A program made the translations under genes and the position numbers. Under the pieces are notes generated by a model that saw nothing but the letters and a program-made list of their open reading frames with translations, was not told the origin of the DNA and did not search any database. Shown here piece by piece: positions 5,675-9,288 of a stretch of DNA of 9,288 bases. The DNA lies in assembly GCA_050697275.1 (NCBI GenBank), contig JBOGZI010000091.1, positions 1-9,288 on the forward strand. The letters run 5' to 3'. The first letter of the stretch is position 1. Each line of letters starts with the position of its first letter. This DNA comes from JBOGZI01 sp050697275 (GTDB taxonomy: Bacteria; Actinomycetota; Thermoleophilia; Solirubrobacterales; 70-9).

Positions 5675-6898
5675 CTAGCCGCGCAGCGGCCGGCCGCGCA
5701 TCTCCGCCAGCGGCATCGTCGGGTCGGCCCGCACCCGCTCCCTCGCCTCGCGGAAGCGGATCGCCTCGTAGGCGATCAGCACGACCAGCACCCCGGTCAC
5801 CGCCGCCAGCGCGATCAGGGCATCGACCTCCAGCGCCAGGGGGATCAGGGCCAGCGCCGCCACGGCGGCGGCCGCGCGGTGCTTGTTGAAGGTGCCGACG
5901 TTGCGCAGCCGGAAAGCGATGTGGCCGAGCAGGTAGAGCGCAACTCCCCCGCAGAGCGCGATGGCGGGGATCGTCTTCAGCGGCTCGTCCACGGCCAGCT
6001 CGGTCTTCTTCAGCCCGAGGGCGAGCAGCACGATGCCGGCGATCATCGGATAGTGCAGGTAGCTGTAGGAGTCGCGGGCGAGCGGCGCCTGCTCCCCCCA
6101 GGGGGCCTCGGTGAGGCGGCGCTCGGCCACCAGGGCGACGATGTCGAAGTAGGCCCACCAGAGCGCCGCCACCGCGGCGATCGCCAGCACCGCCGCGATC
6201 ACCTCGGCGGCGTTGAGCTCGAACCCGGCCCCCGCTCCGATCGCGACGATCGACTCGCCGAGCGCGATGATCACGATCAGACCATGGCGCTCGGCGAAGT
6301 GGCCCGGGTGCAGGTGAAAACCCGAGGTTCCCGCCACGTAGGGGGTCCCCCAGTCGATCGCCAGCGCGATGATCCAGACGGCGGCGCGCGCCTCCCCCTC
6401 GAGAACCCCCGCGAGGATCAGCAGGGCGGAGCCGAGCAGCAGGCCCGGGGTGATCTTGAGGAACGCTCTCAGGTTGCGCTCGTCCTCGTCGAGGCGGGTG
6501 TTCCTGACGTACAACACGAGGTGCATCACCCGGACGAAGAAGTAGGCGCAGCCGAACAGCAGGCCCAGCCCCCCGAACGCCTCGGGAATGCTGAGGGAGA
6601 CGACCAGCATCGCCGCCATCGCCGCGAACATCGCGAGGCGATTCAGGTTCTCGTTGGGGTCGATCGCATTGGTGAGCCAGCCGTAGCCGGCCCAGGCCCA
6701 CCAGACCGCGGCGAGGATGAGCAGCCCCTCGCCGAGCCCCTCCCAGGTCGGTTTCTCGGCCATCATCGCCGTCACCTGCGTGAACGAGAGGACGAAGACG
6801 AGATCGAAGAAGAGCTCGAGCGGGGTCACCCGCTGCTCGTCCGGCGACGCCGCCACGTTGCTAGGATTACATGGCTGGCCACCCGGCCGGTTTTTCAT
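5675..6898 (-). CDS. LtrA-family (low temperature requirement A) membrane protein
   Basis: The protein is about 407 residues with roughly eleven or twelve hydrophobic segments, matching the size and hydropathy of the LtrA family (Pfam PF06772). Signature stretches are VTPLELFFDLVFV (24-36) with the acidic Glu28 and Asp32, the central HFAERHGLIVIIALGES (200-216), and SYSYLHYPMIAGI (277-289). The family name comes from a Listeria gene needed for growth at low temperature; the biochemical activity is not settled, so only a membrane role is claimed. The C-terminus is cytoplasmic-looking and Arg-rich. The start is uncertain. ATG 6898 has AGGAG 14 bases upstream. GTG 6856 (residue 15) would remove a non-conserved-looking tail and would free the region that holds a possible rpmJ promoter. 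It is divergent from rpmJ and is followed by a hairpin, so it is probably its own transcription unit. Confidence 0.9.
   Translation of the reverse strand: MKNRPGGQPCNPSNVAASPDEQRVTPLELFFDLVFVLSFTQVTAMMAEKPTWEGLGEGLLILAAVWWAWAGYGWLTNAIDPNENLNRLAMFAAMAAMLVVSLSIPEAFGGLGLLFGCAYFFVRVMHLVLYVRNTRLDEDERNLRAFLKITPGLLLGSALLILAGVLEGEARAAVWIIALAIDWGTPYVAGTSGFHLHPGHFAERHGLIVIIALGESIVAIGAGAGFELNAAEVIAAVLAIAAVAALWWAYFDIVALVAERRLTEAPWGEQAPLARDSYSYLHYPMIAGIVLLALGLKKTELAVDEPLKTIPAIALCGGVALYLLGHIAFRLRNVGTFNKHRAAAAVAALALIPLALEVDALIALAAVTGVLVVLIAYEAIRFREARERVRADPTMPLAEMRGRPLRG
6859..6867 (+). promoter_or_regulatory. Candidate extended -10 promoter for the rpmJ-rpoA operon
   Basis: TGCTAGGAT fits an extended -10 element (TG, one base, TAGGAT). 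The hexamer is identical to the -10 proposed for the MMPL gene on the other strand. No convincing -35 is seen 16-18 bases upstream. Transcription would begin near 6874, giving a leader of about 95 bases before rpmJ. The site lies inside the LtrA reading frame if that gene starts at 6898. It is offered because the alpha operon here needs a promoter downstream of the inverted block. Confidence 0.35.
6875..6895 (+). terminator. Hairpin followed by T5, intrinsic-terminator-like
   Basis: CTGGCC pairs with GGCCGG across an ACCC loop (6 bp, one G-U), and TTTTT follows directly, so the polarity is that of a + strand terminator. No + strand gene ends nearby. It could stop read-through from adk-map across the minus-strand block, or be a 5' hairpin of the rpmJ leader. 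If the extended -10 at 6859 is used, the transcript would begin almost at this stem and termination there would make no sense, so the two readings compete. Confidence 0.35.
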
Positions 6899-6903
6899 GC
6901 CCG

Positions 6904-6943
6904 CTGGTCCGACTCCTGGGACCGGTGGGCACTCTCAGTGTCC
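6904..6943 (+). other. Paired hairpins in the rpmJ leader
   Basis: Two adjacent stems lie just ahead of rpmJ. The first pairs 6904-6910 with 6919-6925 (7 bp, one G-U) around the loop GACTCCTG. The second pairs 6927-6933 with 6937-6943 (GGGCACT with AGTGTCC, one G-U) around CTC. The TCCT in the first loop is complementary to AGGA in the rpmJ Shine-Dalgarno (6960-6963), so a loop-to-RBS pseudoknot is possible. Alpha operons in other bacteria are repressed by S4 binding to a structured leader; whether this element does that is inference. Confidence 0.35.
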
Positions 6944-6967
6944 GATACGAGCCCCCGCGAGGAAGGC

Positions 6968-7081
6968 ATGAAGGTCCGAGCGTCCGTAAAGCCGATCTGC
7001 GAGAAGTGCAAGGTGATCCGCCGCGGCGGAGCCGTGCTCGTGATCTGTCCCAACCCCCGGCACAAGCAGAGGCAGGGCTGA
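6968..7081 (+). CDS. rpmJ: 50S ribosomal protein L36, zinc-binding form
   Basis: This 37-residue protein binds 23S rRNA in the large ribosomal subunit. It starts MKVRASVKPICEKCKVIRR and ends NPRHKQRQG, the canonical short L36. The zinc ribbon is intact, with ligands Cys11, Cys14, Cys27 and His32, so this is the zinc-containing type rather than the Cys-free paralogue used under zinc starvation. ATG 6968 is preceded by GAGGAAGG. The stop overlaps the rpsM start by one base (TGATG), showing translational coupling. It is the first gene after the inverted block; infA, its usual upstream neighbour, is absent. Confidence 0.97.
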   Translation: MKVRASVKPICEKCKVIRRGGAVLVICPNPRHKQRQG

Positions 7082-7464
7082 TGGCGCGGATCGCAGGGGT
7101 CAACGTCCCGCTCAACAAGCGGGCCGAGGTCGGCCTCACCTATGTCTTCGGGATCGGCCGCTCGACCGCCAACCAGGTCCTCAAGCAGGCGGGGGTGGAC
7201 CCGAACACCCTGGTCAAGGACCTGACCGAGGACGAGATCGTCAAGCTGCGCGAGGCGGTCGAGTCCCGCGAGGTCGAGGGAGATCTGCGCCGGGACCGAT
7301 CGCAGAGCGTGAAGCGGCTGCAGGAGATCGGCTCGTACCGGGGCCTGCGGCACCGTCGCGGCCTGCCGGTGCGCGGCCAGCGCACCAAGACCAATGCCCG
7401 GGCCCGCAAGGGCCCGAAGCGGGCGACCATCGTCCAGAGGAAGCGCCCGCCGACCCCCGGATGA
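7081..7464 (+). CDS. rpsM: 30S ribosomal protein S13
   Basis: S13 sits in the head of the small subunit and contacts the large subunit and the tRNAs. The 127-residue protein begins MARIAGVNVPLNKR, contains the helix-two-turns-helix region YVFGIGRSTANQVL (21-34), and ends with the basic segment SYRGLRHRRGLPVRGQRTK (85-103) plus a flexible Lys/Arg-rich tail that reaches the P-site. ATG 7081 overlaps the rpmJ stop, with the purine-rich AGAGGCAGGG upstream as ribosome site. The frame remains open upstream, but that extension lacks S13 character and covers rpmJ, so it was not used. Confidence 0.98.
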   Translation: MARIAGVNVPLNKRAEVGLTYVFGIGRSTANQVLKQAGVDPNTLVKDLTEDEIVKLREAVESREVEGDLRRDRSQSVKRLQEIGSYRGLRHRRGLPVRGQRTKTNARARKGPKRATIVQRKRPPTPG

Positions 7465-7478
7465 GGAGAGAGAGCTAG

Positions 7479-7862
7479 ATGGCACAGCCGAAGAGGCGCC
7501 GGCGGGTCCGCAAGAACGTCACCTACGGGCAGGCGCACATCAAGACTTCGTTCAACAACACGATCGTCACCCTGACCGACACCGAGGGCAGCGTGATCGC
7601 CTGGGAGTCGGCCGGCAGCGCCGGCTTCAAGGGCTCGCGCAAGTCGACTCCGTTCGCCGCGCAGGTGACCGCCGATGCCGCCGCCAAGAAGGGCATGGAG
7701 CACGGCCTCGAGAAGGTCGAGGTCTTCGCCAAGGGCGCCGGCTCGGGTCGCGAGACCGCGATCCGCTCGCTGCAGGCCGCCGGCCTGGACGTGACCACCG
7801 TCAAGGACGTCACCCCGCAGGCCCACAACGGCTGCCGCCCCCGGAAGCGGAGGCGTGTCTGA
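7479..7862 (+). CDS. rpsK: 30S ribosomal protein S11
   Basis: S11 is a platform protein of the small subunit, near the mRNA exit and the E-site. The 127 residues include the basic N-terminus, AHIKTSFNNTIVTLTD (19-34), GFKGSRKSTPFAAQ (49-62), KGAGSGRETAIRSLQAAGL (85-103) and the terminal HNGCRPRKRRRV, all close to actinobacterial S11. A GAGGAGAG tract ahead of ATG 7479 overlaps the rpsM stop region. The gene ends in a one-base TGATG overlap with rpsD. Confidence 0.98.
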   Translation: MAQPKRRRRVRKNVTYGQAHIKTSFNNTIVTLTDTEGSVIAWESAGSAGFKGSRKSTPFAAQVTADAAAKKGMEHGLEKVEVFAKGAGSGRETAIRSLQAAGLDVTTVKDVTPQAHNGCRPRKRRRV

Positions 7863-8482
7863 TGGCCCGCGACACCGGACCGCAGTGCAAGCAGTGCCGC
7901 CGGGAGGGGCAGAAGCTGTTCCTGAAGGGCTCGCGCTGCTTCACCGACAAGTGCGGCGTCGAGCGCCGCTCCTACCCGCCCGGCGAGCACGGCCGGGGCC
8001 GGATGCGCCATTCCGAGTACCGCGTGCAGCTCCGCGAGAAGCAGAAGGCCCGCCGCTACTACCAGGTGCTCGAGAAGCAGTTCCGCGGCTACTACGACAA
8101 AGCGACCCGCCTACCGGGTGTGACCGGCGAGAACCTGCTGCGGCTGCTGGAGTGCCGGCTCGACAACGTGCTGGTGCGGCTCGGCTTCGCCGGCTCGCGC
8201 CGCCAAGCCCGGCAGCTGGTCCGCCACGGTCACTGGACCGTGAACGGCCGGCGGGTCGACATCCCCTCGTACCAGATGAAGCCTGACGACGTGATCGCGA
8301 TCAAGCAGGGCAGCCCGGCAACCGACGTCGTTCGCGACGCGACCGAGCTGACCTCAGGCGTTCCCGCCTGGCTGCAGGCTGATCACGACGCGCTCACCGC
8401 GAAGGTGCTGAGGCTCCCGGAGCGAAGCGAGATCTCAGCGCCCGTCGAGGAGCAGCTCATCGTCGAGCTGTACTCGAAGTAA
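7862..8482 (+). CDS. rpsD: 30S ribosomal protein S4, zinc-binding form
   Basis: S4 nucleates 30S assembly by binding the 5' domain of 16S rRNA; in several bacteria it also represses the alpha operon. The 206-residue protein has an N-terminal zinc knuckle with Cys9, Cys12, Cys26 and Cys31, followed by YPPGEHGRGR (38-47). The S4 RNA-binding domain runs from about residue 98 to 152 (CRLDNVLVRLGFAGSRRQAR through VNGRRVDIPSY). The end VEEQLIVELYSK is canonical. ATG 7862 overlaps the rpsK stop, and GGAGG at 7849-7853 lies 8 bases before it. Placement between rpsK and rpoA is the standard order. Confidence 0.98.
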   Translation: MARDTGPQCKQCRREGQKLFLKGSRCFTDKCGVERRSYPPGEHGRGRMRHSEYRVQLREKQKARRYYQVLEKQFRGYYDKATRLPGVTGENLLRLLECRLDNVLVRLGFAGSRRQARQLVRHGHWTVNGRRVDIPSYQMKPDDVIAIKQGSPATDVVRDATELTSGVPAWLQADHDALTAKVLRLPERSEISAPVEEQLIVELYSK

Positions 8483-8517
8483 GTCTCGAAACCCCAACCA
8501 CAGAAGTAGAGGAACGA

Positions 8518-9288
8518 ATGACCACCCTGCCAGATTTCCAAATCCCGAAGATCTCGGGCGATGAGACCGACGACAACAAGGGCACCTTCACGATCGAGCC
8601 GCTCGACAAGGGCTTCGGCTACACCTTCGGCAACAGCCTGCGTCGCGTCCTGCTCTCCTCGCTCGGCGGTGCCGCGATCACCAGCGTCCGGATCGAGGGC
8701 GTCGCCCACGAGTTCTCCACGATCCCGGGGCTGAAGGAGGACGTCACCGACCTGGTGCTCAACCTGAAGGACGTGGTGGTGCGCATGCACACCGACGCCG
8801 ACGAGGTCGAGACCCCGCTGGTGGCGACCGGGCCCGGCCAGGTGAAGGCGAAGGACATCGACCTTCCCGCCGGCGTCGAGATCCTCAACCCCGATGCTCC
8901 GATCGCGACCCTCGAGAAGCGGACCAAGCTCGAGATGTACCTGACGATCGGGCGCGGCCGCGGCTACTCGCCGGCCGATGAGAACAAGGCCGAGGAGAAG
9001 CCGATCGGGGTGGTGCCGATCGACTCGAACTTCTCGCCGATCCGCCGCGCCGCCTACGCCGTGGACTCGGCACGGGTCGGGCAGCGCACCGACTTCGACA
9101 AGCTGACGCTCGAGGTCGAGACCGACGGCTCGATCGAGCCGGGGGCGGCGCTGCGCGACGCGGCCGAGATCCTGATCAAGAGCCTGGCGATCTTCACCAC
9201 GGCGGATCGCGTCGACGAGCTGCGCGGCGAGGGCGCCGTCGCGGTCGCCGGCGACGGCGCTCCGGCGGCGGAGGCGGCGCCGGTGCCC
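8518..9288 (+). CDS. rpoA: RNA polymerase alpha subunit, 3' end cut by the window
   Basis: Alpha dimerises to start RNA polymerase assembly, and its C-terminal domain contacts UP elements and activators. The frame is open from ATG 8518 to the last base (257 codons). The N-terminal domain is clear: GYTFGNSLRRVLLSSLGG (34-51) with the paired arginines needed for assembly, EFSTIPGLKEDVTD (65-78), IGRGRGYSPADENK (144-157) and PIDSNFSPIRRAAYAVDSAR (167-186). It then enters an Ala/Gly/Pro-rich stretch from about residue 236, which looks like the interdomain linker; the alpha CTD and stop lie beyond the window. AGAGGA precedes the start at good spacing. A 35-base gap separates it from rpsD, with no terminator seen, so it is probably co-transcribed. 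Confidence 0.98.
   Translation, partial: MTTLPDFQIPKISGDETDDNKGTFTIEPLDKGFGYTFGNSLRRVLLSSLGGAAITSVRIEGVAHEFSTIPGLKEDVTDLVLNLKDVVVRMHTDADEVETPLVATGPGQVKAKDIDLPAGVEILNPDAPIATLEKRTKLEMYLTIGRGRGYSPADENKAEEKPIGVVPIDSNFSPIRRAAYAVDSARVGQRTDFDKLTLEVETDGSIEPGAALRDAAEILIKSLAIFTTADRVDELRGEGAVAVAGDGAPAAEAAPVP

Noticed and set aside
2513..6967. Transposon or genomic island origin of the inverted block
   Set aside because: No transposase, integrase, tRNA, terminal inverted repeats or target duplications were visible at the borders, and base composition is close to the flanks.
5669..7081. A 470-codon + strand frame running through LtrA into rpmJ
   Set aside because: Only its last 37 codons are real (rpmJ). 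The rest is antisense to LtrA and has low-complexity charged composition.
1..9288. CRISPR array, tRNA or rRNA genes
   Set aside because: No regularly spaced repeats and no tRNA-like or rRNA-like segments were seen; nearly all of the window is protein-coding.

Overview
The window is high-GC chromosomal DNA carrying the distal part of the conserved spc/alpha ribosomal-protein cluster. In order on the + strand it holds secY (5' part outside the window), adk and map, then after a gap rpmJ, rpsM, rpsK, rpsD and rpoA (3' part outside the window). GC-rich third codon positions, actinobacterial-looking S11, S13 and S4 sequences, zinc-binding forms of L36 and S4, and an MMPL transporter suggest an actinobacterium. 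A deep-branching class such as Thermoleophilia/Solirubrobacterales is my guess from style only; no marker here proves it.

Region 1 (1-2512, + strand): secY, adk and map lie 22 and 13 bases apart and look like one transcription unit. Adk has no ATG, GTG or TTG start that would keep its P-loop, so it appears to start at a CTG. A 12-codon mini-ORF links the secY stop to a CTG in adk.

Region 2 (2513-6967): a block of about 4.4 kb on the opposite strand sits where many bacteria have infA. No IF-1 gene is visible anywhere in the window. The block encodes, reading leftward, an LtrA-family membrane protein, an MMPL/RND-type transporter, and a 297-residue eight-helix membrane protein of unknown function. 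The last is translationally coupled to the transporter: the transporter stop codon lies between the Shine-Dalgarno and the GTG start of the small protein. A good sigma-70-type promoter precedes the transporter, so LtrA and the transporter pair are probably separate units. No transposase, integrase, tRNA or obvious flanking repeat marks the block as a mobile element.

Region 3 (6968-9288, + strand): rpmJ-rpsM-rpsK-rpsD-rpoA, tightly packed, with TGATG overlaps at rpmJ/rpsM and rpsK/rpsD. Because the upstream half of the cluster is cut off by the inverted block, this alpha-type operon probably has its own promoter and leader. The short divergent region before rpmJ contains an extended -10-like site and three successive hairpins, one of them terminator-like.

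The + strand genes serve translation, protein export, nucleotide balance, N-terminal methionine removal and RNA polymerase assembly. The minus-strand genes are all membrane proteins, probably a lineage-specific envelope or transport function lodged in the housekeeping cluster. The most unusual points are that displacement, the coupled MMPL/unknown pair, and the CTG start of adk.
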